Counted from the stretch's first letter, positions 47,101 through 59,774 are shown. The stretch is 64,000 nucleotides of DNA from Stenogyne calaminthoides (GCA_037126765.1 JBBCBC010000054.1:180001-244000), one strand, 5' to 3'. Notes: generated from the letters alone by a model not told the origin. Program-made: numbers and translations.

Positions 47101-50100
47101 CAGATTGAGGGTGGCTTTCTCGCCCACTAACCTAAAATCAACACATTGGAACAACCGGCCTGAGCTGTGAGCTAAAGAGTGCACGACGTAAACCGCCTTT
47201 GAAGGGGTATGTAATCCATGACCCGATAAATCCTATATAAAGAGAATCCGCGAAAGATGCTTCCATTTCTTAGTCAAAAGAAGTTCCAGTTCGTCAATAA
47301 AGAAGAGCTGATGAGCTAGTCAGACATCAGATTCAATGATCGTGTCTTGCGTCTTCTTTCTTTTGAAATCTTTCCTTCACTTTCAAGGTTTTAAATAAAG
47401 ATGAATCTTTTCGCCCTTCTCGAGCGGGCCTCTCTTTGCCCTCGAGTTTAGTAAGGAGTCTAGGTGGCTTTCTTCAGAATAATATTTTTTTCTTTTCATG
47501 TCGCTCTTAATAGAAGCTGACGGGGTAGGTTTTCTGCCAGGGATTTCTGCTCGATAGAGGTTGCTGCGGGTTCAATCGGATTCCTCAGAGAACTTCCTGA
47601 TGAAGTCCGCTTTCTCCTCCCACGACCGTTCTCTTAAGTCAATGGCAACGCAAACAAAGGGTGTGACTATCTGGAAGGCGAACTAAAACTCAGAAATTCC
47701 TTCACTCCTGATGGCTCATGGACCGGCCGGGGGGATCAGTGCATATGGCTACCTTCGTAGTCCTCTTGAGCACAACCCCGGGAAGCCTTTTGGGGCTATC
47801 CTGGATCCTCCAACTTTATACGCTTTGGGAAGAACTCATTCCTGCTGAATAGCAGCTTCGAGGAAAAGCCATATGGAGTGGAAGAAAGGGTTGTTGGTGT
47901 CCTATATCTAATCTTTTTGGCCCCTGACTGATCTCCTTGACACATAACCGCCAGCCGAAAGTTGAACTACTCACGAGCTTCTCTATTGTAATGCAAACAA
48001 GGATCAAAAAAGGAAGCCCCTAGCGCCCTCTATGTCTGCCTGTCTTTCATGGATCATGATTATAGAGAAGTCAAAGGGGGAAGGCGGCAAGTTTTGCGGG
48101 AGGCTGAATCAATAAAAGGATTTCACTCGTGGGACCTCCTTTGTTGTGACCATATCTTTTCTGTAAGAGCTCCACCAGCTGGGTCTGCAAAGCCCTTCCT
48201 TATTAATGAATATTCTAAAAGGAGTAATATAGATCAGAAAATGGGAGTGCCCTTCTTACATAGACCGACGAACTTCTAATCGAATAGCCTCACAAAATAG
48301 ATTGAATGCGCGGCCAGGATAATTTCTTTATAGTGACACCGAAGCTTGTCCCAATCAGCCCGAAACAAGCCCTACCTCAAGTAGAGAGCTATGGCATGGA
48401 AAGCGTTGAAAGCGGTGAATACAAAAAAAGAGAGCCCGAACATGAAAGCGGGAAGTCTGTGAACCTCTTCGCTCAGTGAATCTCTATGAGTCGGTCATGG
48501 TTCTTTACTCCCTTTCTTTTTCCTCTTGATCTGTATAAAGCAGATCTGCCGTCTTCGGCATACGAGAATTTTATTTTGAAGTAGCTCTTTCTTTTCTGGT
48601 AAAAGTCTTGGCTTAGAATCTAGGCGCCGATCCAATGATCCGAAGCCGATCATGGGGACGAGAGGAAAGATGGAAGCTCACCTAATGTCCGAGCTGGCGT
48701 CGAAAAAAGGAATTCCATCGATTCTATAGAAGGAATGGAAAGAAAAAGAAAATGTTGCAAAGAAAAAAGATTACCATAATGAGGAAGAGTAAACCAACTC
48801 ATACCGAACAATCAAAATAGTAAACTCTTCCTAAGAAGAAGTGGGGAGAATTAGACGAGCTCACTTTTACAAGAGGTGCTGCTTCGGGTAAAGGGGAATC
48901 CTGCTTCGCTTTATATATGCTATTTCTTGCTTTAGTGGGTTGGAAAGGGTCCAGGACCAGCTCAACTCCTTAACTCGTCAATTTGGAGCCTTGACTGGTG
49001 CGAAAGTATACTATTCAAACCTTCTCTTTGGGACCAGCGCTTCTTAGAGATTCATTGAGATATCCCGCAGCGGAACTCTCGCTCCTTTTTTGCTTCCGAC
49101 TTACGAGAAGACATGACAGACCTAAGCCTCTTTCTAATTTTCTAATTGTAAGGACCAAATCCATCGAATACCAATTTATTAGAAGAGAAGTACATCTTTG
49201 AATTGGCCGTACTCTTCCTCCTCTTGACCTGTCTTTTAACATCATTTTTAAAGAAATTTAGATGAAGTCTTCCATGTCTGTGTCTTGAATGATTCCCGGC
49301 AGGTTGATTGATTTCCGCTAATATTGAAGAAGAGAGAATTCGATGCTGAACATGAACCCTCGATTTGGGCCTCCTACAAAGCCAATATCGACACGAGAGC
49401 TTCCCGCCCACTTAGAGAGTGGGTACTCCATGGAAGCACTTGCTTCCCTTTTGCGTAAGGTGACAATTGGATATCGTGCCCTATGTTGTGTATTCTATGA
49501 TCAAGTTCGGAATCCCCGAAGTTGCTTTACAAGGATTAGTAGACCCTTTGGAAGTTTTACCAAAAGCTCTATTTTGACTAGCTGGGCCTTAGATTCGCCC
49601 AGAAAGTAGACATTGTGAAAAGTAGTGAACAGTCGTGCAGAAAAGTTTGCCTCAAACCCCCATTTCTTGCTCACTCCTCCTCCGTGAGGAAAGGAGCTCC
49701 CCCTTAATTAATATCGCCCCGCTACCCGGCATTCGTCTATCCGAAATAATTTTTTTCGAAGAGGAAGAGGAAAGGAAGCCCTCTTTCCAACACCGGGGAT
49801 GCCCGATCTTCCACAGCAAAAGCTCTTCTTGAAGCCCATTTAGTGTCTTACCCCGCCTACAGATGCCCTTTAGTTCACGGAATCTACGTATTGTTAGGCA
49901 GGCTCCTACTTTGTGGTGAAAGAAAATCAGTAAGAGTCAGTTGGAGGGTAAGAGCTCCAACCTTTAACGAATATTTTGTCTTTAGGAAAAAAACTCCTCT
50001 TTCTTGACAACGTCCTCTTGAGCTACCTTAAGAAGAAAGTGTTACAGACACCTTATTACTGCGGTTCCTTATGTCTGATCGTAAAGAGTTGCCCAAGTTA

Positions 50101-50823
50101 TGGATTTAAGGCACTTCCACCATAACACTCTCTTACTACTCTTAGTCACATAGATAGATTGAGTAGCCTAACACGAGATCAAAAGAATTGCATTTAACAT
50201 GCCGTGAACCCTTACTACTCGACGAACCTTGTCGCCTAAGTCCTGTGCAGAAGCAATGTACACTTTGTCGCCCGTGCTTCACTTCTGCCTTTTCACTAAG
50301 CGAACTCCTTCTTGGTACTCTCATTTCCCATGATCACGTGGATCGGGACCGGGCCTTGGTAGCGGACCGACATCTTCATCACCTATTAAAACCCAGAACA
50401 CGATAGAAAGAAGAGAAATGAGAATGAGAACAAAGAAATTGATGAAAGAGAAAAAGAAGGCAAAAAGCCGGCTTTTTACGATGAAAACTACACTTTTTGA
50501 AAGATTTTATGTTATACAGAAATACTTGGACTACTTTTCGTAAGAGACCTCCAACCCATACCCCATCTGAGACACCCAAAACTGTGCGCGAGACGGGGGA
50601 GAAAGAAGGGGTCAAGTGTGGGCGCGGGGAGATCTATTGTTTGACCCGTGCTGCAAAACGGGAAGACAGATAGCCGCTGCGGGGGCGCGGACATAGACCA
50701 GGAGCGTCGAAGCAACAAACAGGAGGTTGATTCAAAGAAATTCGTTAGAAAAGCCCTCTTTTCCACATAGGGAGTAGGATTTGCCTCATTTTCCATTGCT
50801 TCCTATGAAGGGAAATCGGATTC
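44171..50823. other. Long mitochondrial-like scaffold, no gene assigned
   Basis: About 6.6 kb without a recognised gene. Frames are 60-109 codons; the largest, 46086-46415 (plus), contains 'GCPLLLFIPASKESLQ', faintly like the start of a Ty3/gypsy RNase H but too short to call. Minus frames at 46525-46713 and 46740-46937, and 49343-49609 (plus, 88 codons) and 50512-50796 (minus, 94 codons), have no family signature. No tRNA or rRNA was found. CTTTC/GAAAG-rich tracts typical of plant mitochondrial spacers are frequent. Confidence 0.35.
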
Positions 50824-51237
50824 CTATATTGTGTCGGTATACGAAATGGATTTTTCCCGTCGTTTTAGTCGTCGTGGTCGCCAAGGAACTTTGATCAATA
50901 GATGTACTGCCCAAAACAAAAGGAATATGGAAACTCTCCTATAAAAGGAGATCATGGTGAAGAAGTCGAGACCTAACGAAGTAAACTTGACGTATTTATC
51001 CATGTTACCTTTTTTAAAAAATTGGATTTTGTAACGTGGAAAATACATCTGAAAGGGGTCCGGTTTCTTGGAGGTCTGTCCATATATCATAAAGACGATC
51101 CAAGGACTCTTCCCCACTAGCGGTTCTCTGATTATCGAGGGCTCGCGCTCCACGCCCCATCCAATCCCCAGTTGGGTCCCATTGAGCCATTTTTTGGATA
51201 ATTTGCAACTTGACCTCGAAGAGATCTTGGGCTTCAA
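50824..51237 (-). CDS. Hypothetical 137-codon frame with a short rps3-like motif
   Basis: In the same frame as the 253-codon frame upstream and begins 12 nt after its stop. The first half overlaps the better-looking frame at 51014-51301 and is probably spurious. The second half, from a Met near 51004, has a hydrophobic stretch 'ISFYRRVSIFLLFWAVHLLI', then 'WRPRRLKRREKS'. Plant mitochondrial ribosomal protein S3 contains a similar basic string, so a chimeric origin is possible, but only about ten residues match. Expression is unknown. Confidence 0.25.
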   Translation of the reverse strand: MKPKISSRSSCKLSKKWLNGTQLGIGWGVEREPSIIREPLVGKSPWIVFMIYGQTSKKPDPFQMYFPRYKIQFFKKGNMDKYVKFTSLGLDFFTMISFYRRVSIFLLFWAVHLLIKVPWRPRRLKRREKSISYTDTI

Positions 51238-52011
51238 GTCGGGTCCTCTCTAGAATCGCCACAGAGGGAGAAGGGTATTTCTCCAAAACAAAAGGGGACA
51301 TTGGATCGCGCTAACGCTATCTCCCCCAATTACTTCCGTATCCGTATAAGGATAGGCTTCGACGGGGAGAGGCTGATTATATGGCCCAACCTCCCGCTGT
51401 TGTTGGACAGCATTTGGTGCCAAAGATGATGCCTCGCCGGGCACACGGGTACGAACTTCTGAACAGATATCCTGAATGAGTTGGGATATTTGTTCGTGGT
51501 TACGTATGATGTTTCCTACAGCGTCAATCACTCTGTCCCGGGCGGGGTTCGTATTCGAATTGGATGGCCCCGAATCTCCCATATTACCCCCCGGGTTAGA
51601 ACTTTCCCCAGCCCGTTTCATAAACGAGTGCCCTGGAGATTCTACTTCGGGGTATGGGGGACTTGACTGATGGCCCGCCGGACTTCCCATACCTAATGGT
51701 TCTAAAATGGCTTGGGACGTCCACAGCGCCAAGGCTGTTTCGATCCAGGGAGAAATGTATAATTTCAAAGCCGAGATACAGACGTATGCAATTAATAGCA
51801 AAACGAAACGACATAGAATGCGAACATAAGGGGGAAGCTTTTTTTCCCACAATGTGTAAAGACAGACCAAAATGACGAGAACTAAATACGCTAGACATAG
51901 AGTGGGACCGCTTATTATATATTTCTTGTGTAGACAAGACGCTGCGGAGAAAGCAAATATAAATAACGGAATCGAGAACAGCCATCGAACTAGATCGAAA
52001 GAGAATTTCAT
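51014..52011 (-). pseudogene. Mitochondrial-type membrane protein frame, frameshifted
   Basis: The 253-codon part (52011-51250) starts 'MKFSFDLVRWLFSIPLFIFA' and has three likely membrane helices in its first 110 residues. A Pro/Ser/Asn-rich linker ('SNPGGNMGDSGPSNSNTN') follows, then 'YNQPLPVEAYPYTDTEVIGG'. It ends in an unrelated-looking tail. The next frame, 51301-51014, carries a well-structured sequence, 'MAQWDPTGDWMGRGARALDN' then 'GEESLDRLYDIWTDLQETG'. A single-base shift near 51255-51300 would join the two. I recall similar unnamed frames in angiosperm mitochondrial genomes but cannot name a specific one. Either a real disabling mutation or a consensus error is possible. Confidence 0.5.
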
Positions 52012-52253
52012 AACGCTATCTAAAAACTTATCAATCTCATTTTCTTCTTTGCCCTTTCCCTTACTCTAAAAATGAAGAGAGACTTTCAATTGCCTTGGTT
52101 TTTTCAAGAATAAGAATGAGATGAAGATCGAGCTAAAGAAAGCTATTGATCAAGGGGAAGGGGCTAAGCTAATAATAAGAAGGGAAATATCGAAAAATAA
52201 AATAATAAATAAAAGGACATGTAGATTTATTAAGTTAGGCCGCTTAGGGAGCA

Positions 52254-52730
52254 TTACCGGATCTCCAACATCTCCAAGAGTCTTACTACCGTTACTATTG
52301 GTAGCGGCTGGAGACTTGGGAAATTCAAACCCCGCAGGGGGATATTGAACCTCCAGATCCCTTCGAAAAAGCGGCAGCTGCTCTTGAGGGGCAGCCTGAA
52401 CTGCCTGTTATGCTTAAAGACTTCGGAACTTCTAGTGCTCCGAAGTTCGTCTAAGCATAGGAAGATTGTAAGAATACTTATGAAGAGAATCACGATTACA
52501 GCTAGTCCGAGAAAAATGAATCCATAATACTGGTCCACAAAGGAATTTGTTATTCCTTGCAATTTGGACAATCCTATCATTCCCGCAAAGAAAGTCTTAC
52601 TGAATGAAAGTCCTCTTAAGAGATTTATAGAAAGGAAAGAAAGCAGCAGCCACCGCCCTCTGCAAGAAAGGGACGAAGAGGTGCCATTTTGAAGAAGGAA
52701 AGCAGCCCGGTATGAAGCAGAGGTCTTCAT
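52254..52730 (-). CDS. Hypothetical 158-codon frame, one or two membrane helices
   Basis: Contains a strong hydrophobic segment 'YYGFIFLGLAVIVILFISIL' at about residues 68-90 and a weaker one near residues 28-50. The C-terminal half is basic and unstructured. It lies about 240 bp upstream of the 253-codon frame on the same strand. No domain is recognised. Candidate mitochondrial anonymous frame. Confidence 0.3.
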   Translation of the reverse strand: MKTSASYRAAFLLQNGTSSSLSCRGRWLLLSFLSINLLRGLSFSKTFFAGMIGLSKLQGITNSFVDQYYGFIFLGLAVIVILFISILTIFLCLDELRSTRSSEVFKHNRQFRLPLKSSCRFFEGIWRFNIPLRGLNFPSLQPLPIVTVVRLLEMLEIR

Positions 52731-55700
52731 ATCCTATTCATATAGAAGCTACGGAAGTACGCCACCTGGCAAGCAAATAATGCCATTTCTCCTTTCTCTC
52801 TAGGAACAGAAGAGCATCTGTTGATGAATGGAGATCAGATACATGGACCACGTTCCCAATTTGAGAGCATGTAAATCGATGATTACGGCCTCGAATCGAA
52901 CAGCTCAAAGGACTGGTGGAGGCGGAGACGCAGACTTCCTTTTTTTCTTTGCCGCCTTGGGCTGGATAGCGCCACTGATCGGGGACGCTTGATATGGATT
53001 GGAAGTCCAACTTCGCCCAACCTCGTACGAACTTGTGATCGAAATGCAACATAGGTGGAAGTCTCAGAATGGAACTCGTCGAACTAAGCCACATGGTTAT
53101 TAGTGAAAATCATTGAGCTACCTTTTATCAGCAAAAGACCATGGAGCTCCCTTGAAGCTGGAAAGATTCCAAATCAACAAGGCAGGAGAGATATTTAGAT
53201 GTCATACCCTAGTAATACCCCCGCTTTCCTAAACTGGTGATAGAACGCTTTCTTCTCCCTTCCCGACAAGAGGGGATCTTCCCCCCAAGCACAAGCAGAG
53301 ATCTATACTTCCGCTGATTAACGGATCGAAGTTCCTCGGCTTTCCGAAGGCAAAAGAAGAGGTGGAAAAGTGGACTAAAGAAAAATTAGAGTTCGGAATC
53401 CCTCGTGGGTGATAACCTCAAGAAGTCTAAGTGTCGATAAAATGATGTTTTTTGGCTGTGTGTAGAGCATCTTGGTTTTTCCAGTCTCGTAACCCGCTTC
53501 AACCGGCAGGCATGCTTAGTTTAGAGGCTCGTCAGCAAATGGATCTGAGTCACTTAGTAATTACACTTATGTCAACCTCGGTCCCCTCTAAATAGGGAGA
53601 ATAGGATTGCTCCAAAGGGTACTGTGATGAGACTGCTTTATATTTATAGCCTTGGAGAGGCAATTCCTTTTGTTGGTGGTAGTAGGTAGAGGATGGAGTT
53701 TGTAGTGGCTTTCCCTCGGCTTTACCAGTGTAACCTGTTACGTTATAAGACTAAGGGCTTGACTTACGATACTGCTATCCGTTACTCTCTATTAAGGGGA
53801 GTAGGAATGACATCATGGTCATACATGTTCTACAAAGCCAAAGAAGCATAGAGCTTTTGTTTCGAGTGATGCTGCGCATACCTATGAAATGAAAACGTCC
53901 ATTTTTATTATGATAAGGAAAGCGCCGTTAGCGGAAGTACATCTCAAGTCGGCTTTGTCGAGGTTTTTCAATTCCTCTATTTGATATTTGAATTTGGGCT
54001 AAAAGCATTTTGTCTCAAGAAGCCAAAAAAGGGGCAAAAACAAGCCTTTCAGTTGTACCTACTCCACACGTCTTGCTTCTCGGGCTCTTCTTCTATAGAA
54101 GCCAATGTGGAGAATTTAAGAGGCAGGTCTTGTGATTGGTTTGGTTCTTCTCCTCGGGAAAATAGATCGTCTATTTCGTCTCCTTTCTTCAATCGTTGAT
54201 GGTGGTGGTTTAGTCGACTACGGGGATACGAGTTAAATATAGACTTTATGATACGAGATCACTATAGACTTGATGTTGAATACTATTCCAAACGGGAAAG
54301 CAATGGTGTAGCTAATGTGGTTTGTATAGGCACGGGAAGCAAAAAGCTGAGTTTTCCTCATCTGAGGATCTTGTGTCAGAATGAAAAAGTACAAGAAAGG
54401 CATCAGTCCAAGGAATAACGTAGCTTCCAACTGGTGTTTGTATAGGCCTGGGAAGAAAGGGTCTAGTGTGTGATCCTGTCGTCTAGTTTGTCATTTTGGA
54501 GATTCATAGGGCACAATTCCTCGAGAACATATTTTGGCCCAACATTTCTGGAAAGTAGACGACAGCTTTTGAATCTTAAAATGGGCATGTGCCATCTCTT
54601 GACAAATCTCTATTTTTCACCACATTGCGCAGGGTCCCCGACCGGACCACCAACTGGAGAGCTTTACTGATTGCAGGGCCCCAGCTGTACTGGTCAAATG
54701 CCTTTTCTTTGACCCGGCTATATTACATATGATATTTGATCGAGATAAAACGATGCCACTTTTGATCAGTTGAACTTCAGAATCTTTCCTGTCTTCGAAT
54801 GCTGGCAGCTAGGCGTCTTCCTTTCCCCTCATTTGCCACTGTTCTATTGAATAATAGCACTACAGCCAGTAGGGAGCATTCTTCCTTTCAGAGATTGATG
54901 TGCCTCTGAAAAAGGGGTTACAAAAGAAGGACCAAGAGTTCTCTATTCCTATAATCCATTAGCTAAAAGGCTCAAAAAGAGTGTGCTGTATCGCCAGTCG
55001 ATAGACATTTTAGGGTCCTCACCCTTTTGGCTCTCTTTTCACATGATTCTTTTAGATTCAGTAGGCCATCATATTGAATAGAAAGTTTTTGGTTTGAAAG
55101 CACGCCTCAAAAAGGAGATCTGTCGGAGATCCCCGTTCGTGTGTCGAAAAGCGAAAAGAAGGACATTGGAAAAAGTCCTGTGGTCAAACGCTCCCCTCTA
55201 ACCAGCCCCGTTGCCCATTTATATCATGCCTGCTCGGGAGAAAGAGGCTAAAATGCGAGACTTTGTCGACCCTATCATAAACATAAAGCATAAACATAAA
55301 GGGGGGATCCCCCTATTTCTATCAAAAAAGGGCCCCGCGCTACAGATAGATATTAGATCTGGATAGATTAGATCGGAATTGTCCTTTACGACTTTTATTG
55401 ATACGACATCGCACAAGCTTTCTTCCGGCTTTCAAAAACTAATTGCAGTGCCTCCCGCAAAGCAGCAGGAACTGCCTTCCTTGTGACTTCCCGGCGCTTC
55501 AAATTGCTTAAAAAAGAAGGACTAAGCTCGTTCTTTATTCATTCGTACGCGGAAGGGCGACTTCCCCTTTTTTTATATGGTTCCAAAAGGGCGTAGGCGC
55601 TAATATAGAGGGCTTTGAGGCGAGATCCACTCTTTCACCTGCAACCCGTAGCCGTCCCCCTTATCAATAAACTGTTGAGCCCGTAGCAAAGCAAAAGGAC

Positions 55701-56470
55701 CAAGGTGGAAGGCAGATGCAGGCTATAGGTCCCATTCAACTTAAGAATAGGAATGCTCACCCCTTTTAGATAGGAGTCCCCTTTCCACATGGTTGTATTG
55801 AGTCGACTGGCTAGTTTACAACGGTTTAGTACGTGCGCTCTATAGTTATAGTTAAGGTCAGACTTTCGGTCCGATTATCTGATTTCTATGCTCCCTGTCC
55901 CCCCTTTCACCGAAAATGGAGAGATGAATTGATGTATTTATTGAATCCGTCGGGACTGACGGGGCTTCCGCCAGGAAAATTAGGTGCACAGCCTAAACAT
56001 TCTTCTTCTTTTTTTCTCTTCATCCGAACCATTTAGTTTCGCCGTGTTGTAACAGAGACACAAATGATATACTATATACTATATTATATAAATATATATT
56101 TATAAATGTAGTAGCCTCATAGTGGGCTAATTCATGAATTGAATCATGACTATATAAGCTATTCTGATATGTTGAGATTCCATATAGATGAAATCGTGGA
56201 AGCGGACCTTTGATTTCCTTGGACCACGCAAGAATTTGTCGTCCAATTGAATATGCTTGTTCCTGGATTCTCTATAGAAATCTATCTCTATTCCTTTCCT
56301 CGACCGATAAAGCTTCATTCCGAATCACAAGAGCAATCTCTTTTTTGAATGTTCATTTTTGTTATGGTAATGCAATGCAAGAGGTCGGAAATCAGGTTGT
56401 TTCTGATGATGAAAAGAACTTTTATATTATGTGAAATTTATGAAAACCCGAAATGTCGGTAATCTTAGAA
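52731..56470. other. Mitochondrial-like scaffold, no gene assigned
   Basis: Frames of 60-118 codons (largest 52738-53094 minus) without recognised domains. Features seen: the repeat CATAAACATAAAGCATAAAC at about 55275, an AT palindrome (TATAAATATATATTTATA) at about 56087-56104, and a minus-strand stretch at about 56150-56340 reading 'IQEQAYSIGRQILAWSKEIK' across a broken frame that looks protein-like but could not be assigned. Confidence 0.35.
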
Positions 56471-56860
56471 GACAGTTGTCGGTATCTGATGGTCAGATAC
56501 CTACGGTCGGTATATCTCAGACGGAGAGAATAAACGGACTCCTCGAGGGCTGCTTAAGCCACTTTAGTGCAAACCAGAAGGACTGGAGGTTGCTCAGTGC
56601 TGCTATAACTTAAAAACCAAAAAGCTCTGCGTCGAACTTCAGCCCCTTCGAGTTGGCCACGGGGCCCTCTGACGCCCCACACCATTGCGACAGGCGGGGG
56701 CTTGCCCATCAGCCTACTTTGATTTGACAAGAGGTGGCAGGAGCGCAACGACCTAGCCCAAACCTACTTAAACAACCTAAAGGCTTGGCCCGGTCTGAAA
56801 GTAGACCTTGTAGAAAAGCGGATAGGAGAGGTAGCCTATAGACTCAAGCGACCAGCTCGG
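56471..56860 (+). pseudogene. Ty3/gypsy integrase remnant
   Basis: 'QTERINGLLEGCLSHFSANQ' followed by KDW is the end of a gypsy integrase core (family form QTERVNxLLExYLRHF). After a frame change come 'SPFELATGP' and 'LTPHTIATG', then 'RWQERNDLAQTYLNNLKAW' and, after a deletion, 'VEKRIGEVAYRLKRPA', matching the C-terminal region before the chromodomain in chromovirus-type elements. Order and direction are consistent, so this is one decayed element. It is unrelated to the copia family here and shows older nuclear retroelement DNA in the scaffold. Confidence 0.75.
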
Positions 56861-57931
56861 TGAAAACTCACCCCTATTCCATGTGAGTCAGTTGACTTCG
56901 ATTAGACCAGACACACCCAGAGAGGAACGTGCCCACGAGTTTACCACCAGAGGAAAATAACGTAAAGTAGAAAGGAACAAGGTCTTACGGCACGATCACT
57001 ATATCTTTTCTTTTTCTTTCCTCTATGGAAAGAGGGGATGATACGTGGTGTGGTATACCTGATCGTTTAGTTAGATAGCAGCCATTGATAGTTCAAATTT
57101 CCCTATGATCATTAAGGAGGGACTGAAGTTTGAAATAAGTTTTTGTCCGATGCCCAGGTACCTGTAGAAACTAAATTGTTCCTGATTTCTTACGGTTAAA
57201 GCACGCATCAACAACATCGTCTGATTCTTTCTTTGGCACTCAGGTCTGGACAGTCGTCGTACCTGTAATGACCGGATTTCTTACGGTTAAAGCACGCATC
57301 AACAACATCGTGTGGTTCTTTCTTTGATGAAGACTCTCTTCTTTTGTGTGATGTTCTTTCGGGTGACTTTGTGAAATGTCTCTATCAACCTTTGGGTACG
57401 AAACCCTGATGTAGGTCCCGAACGGGTTTTGTGAGGATAGAAGTCTAGAGGGGAGGGGTGAATAGACTTCTAAAACTTTTTGTGTGGATTAGGTGTAATT
57501 TGCAGATTGCCTGATCAGAGTGCTAGTGAGTCAGTAGGAACTGATGTTCAATCTTCGAGTGCCCGAGGGCGATCGGTTTAATATCCGTCTAGCTAACCGA
57601 GAGTGCGGAAGCTTGTTTTAACCCGTGTGAAAAACCGTTTTATCAATTGATTCTTAAGTCGGGTTTTCAACCGGTGACTAAGGTGTCAACTTCGACGATC
57701 GGTTGCTTGGTGCGGCATCGAGCTTAACTTAGAATATGTATGCGGTTTTAAACTTCAGTTGTGTGAATAGTGTAAAGCAATAAGAAAGCAGGTAAATGCA
57801 CACAAGACTTTTTATAGTGGTTCAGACGAAGCCCGTCTTACGTCCACTCTTCCCTTAACACAACGGAACCTTAACCGAACTTAACCTAACTTAACCTGCG
57901 GGACTTATATCCCTTACGGGATGGCCGATAG
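56861..57931. other. Scaffold grading into nuclear-type repeat, no gene
   Basis: No coding signature. The stretch at about 57437-57475 ('CTAGAGGGGAGGGGTGAATA') and the later 'AGTGGTTCAGACGAAGCCC' and 'TACGTCCACTCTTCCCTTAA' resemble widespread plant nuclear repeat sequences with TAGAGGGGGGTGAATAG-type cores. Element 4 begins at 57932; its left flank GATAG (57927-57931) has no visible partner because the window ends inside the element. Confidence 0.4.
57184..57324. repeat. Two-copy direct repeat, 91-bp offset
   Basis: 'GATTTCTTACGGTTAAAGCA' through CATCGT and TTCTTTCTTT is present at 57184-57234 and 57275-57324, nearly identical over about 50 bp. Confidence 0.85.
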
Positions 57932-59774
57932 TGTTGGGGAATGAGTTGCACAGATCTATTCGGGGTGAATATTTAAATACAAATTTAATTCATTAATTAT
58001 TACTAGCATGAATTAATCCTATATTAATTCAAATAATAATTGCAACAACATATCATGCATATAAAAAGCCACGTAAAACCTACGCATGCGGAATCTACGG
58101 GTTTACATGAACGTACCTCTCGGGATGGCAGTGGCTTTGGTCGGACGGACTAACCAAAATGACTTCCCAAGTATTCCCTTAGCCCTTGCTCAACTATCCA
58201 GTGGAAGGACACTCGTCGAACAATTAACAAAAGGAAAAAATAAACTTTGTTGCACCACCTTTGTGGATTTGCTAATATTTCCAGCACATGGAATTGTACT
58301 TGGGAATGAACTAATCATCCCCTATTTATAGGAGAGGGAGTGGTCGAATTTCTTGTAGAAAAACAATGTGGGAAAAGACTTTTCTTGGTCACCAAGAAAA
58401 CGAAATATATCTTCTATATTCTTTTTTTCCCATAATTAAAATATTCCACAAAAATCCCACCTCCTCTAATATGGATTTTTTCGAAAATTAATGTGCACGA
58501 ATCCAAGATTTGGATCTTCTTGAATTTATGAGATATTCTTGTATTTCAAGAAATACATATCTTCCATAATATCTTTTCAAGAAAATCAAGAAAATCTTTC
58601 TTGCTCATCATATTTTCTATTTTTTCAAAAATTACTATATAGATAAGCTAGTGGGAGATTTCTTGAATTTAATGAGATAATCTTGTATTCCAAGAATACA
58701 TATCTTCATTCCATAACAAAATTCAAAGAAAATCTTTTCTCCCAACATATCTATAAATTTGAAATTTTTGGTTGGAAAATTAAGCAACAATATTTATTTT
58801 ATTTTAATCACCTTTTTCAGGTTATTGGACTATTTGTTGGGCTACTCGGGGGGCCTTTTAGGAGAATTAAGATTGGACCTTCTAATGGATCTTGAATATC
58901 TAATATTGAGCCACAATATAATTCAAGCCCATAAATATTAATTAATCCCACTACATAATTAATATTGCACTATCCATCTTATCCCAGACATTAGTCAATA
59001 TGGCTCTCGGTCATTATTTCCCGTGTTTAAGATTATCTAGCCTATTAATTAATTCAAGCCATCGAAATAGCTTTCCGTTAATTAATATCTTTTGTCCTTG
59101 GTCGAGGAACAATTCAACATTATTATCCATCTGGGAAACTAGTTCCACTTGCAAGATTTGGTATGATAAAACTTATGAACCTCCCAAGGGGCAAATCAAG
59201 CGTGATTACTTACACGATTCTTCAGATTAAATCTTAGAATCACATGTGACCAATAATATTGCCCAAGATAAAAAGTATTGAATCTCCGATTCGCTACCCA
59301 TGATAAGTCAAAGCAATAGTTACAAATCCCACGTGATCCTATTTAAGGGACGAAGATTAAGAAACAACGAACCACCGAGGTCTAATTCTTCCTTGTTCGC
59401 TCAAGAATTTATCTTCCTCAGAGGTCCTATTCAACAAGATCGGTCATGCACTAATGTAATCTCTTGGTCAAGACAAACCAAATCGAGCCTTACACCTCAA
59501 CCTTTCGCGATGGTTGTTCATTTCCATCTAGGTCGTGAATGGCATACTTTTAGTTACAAGGGATGTTAATTTAATCTTTCGTGATCCGGTATCACTAAAT
59601 TAACTACTGATGTAACACGCATTTAAATTATTGAAGCAGTTATACAAAGAAATATATATAACATTCAATCATATTTAAAGCATCGATGATAAACAATTTA
59701 TTTCAAGAATAAGTCCGAAAATTAGGTTTCGATTATACAAAGTAAAAAGCATACTTTTCAAGATAATCCCAACA
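57932..59774 (-). repeat. 3' LTR of element 4
   Basis: A 1.84-kb LTR, TGTTGGGGAATGAG to AATCCCAACA, TATA-like box at 58323-58330. Its subtype stretch near 58335-58365 is closest to that of element 1. Confidence 0.92.

Noticed and set aside
48548..48567. GCCGTCTTCGGCATACGAGA resembles an Illumina P7 adapter
   Set aside because: It matches only in two short overlapping pieces in opposite orientations; the sequence is a short palindrome with normal flanks.
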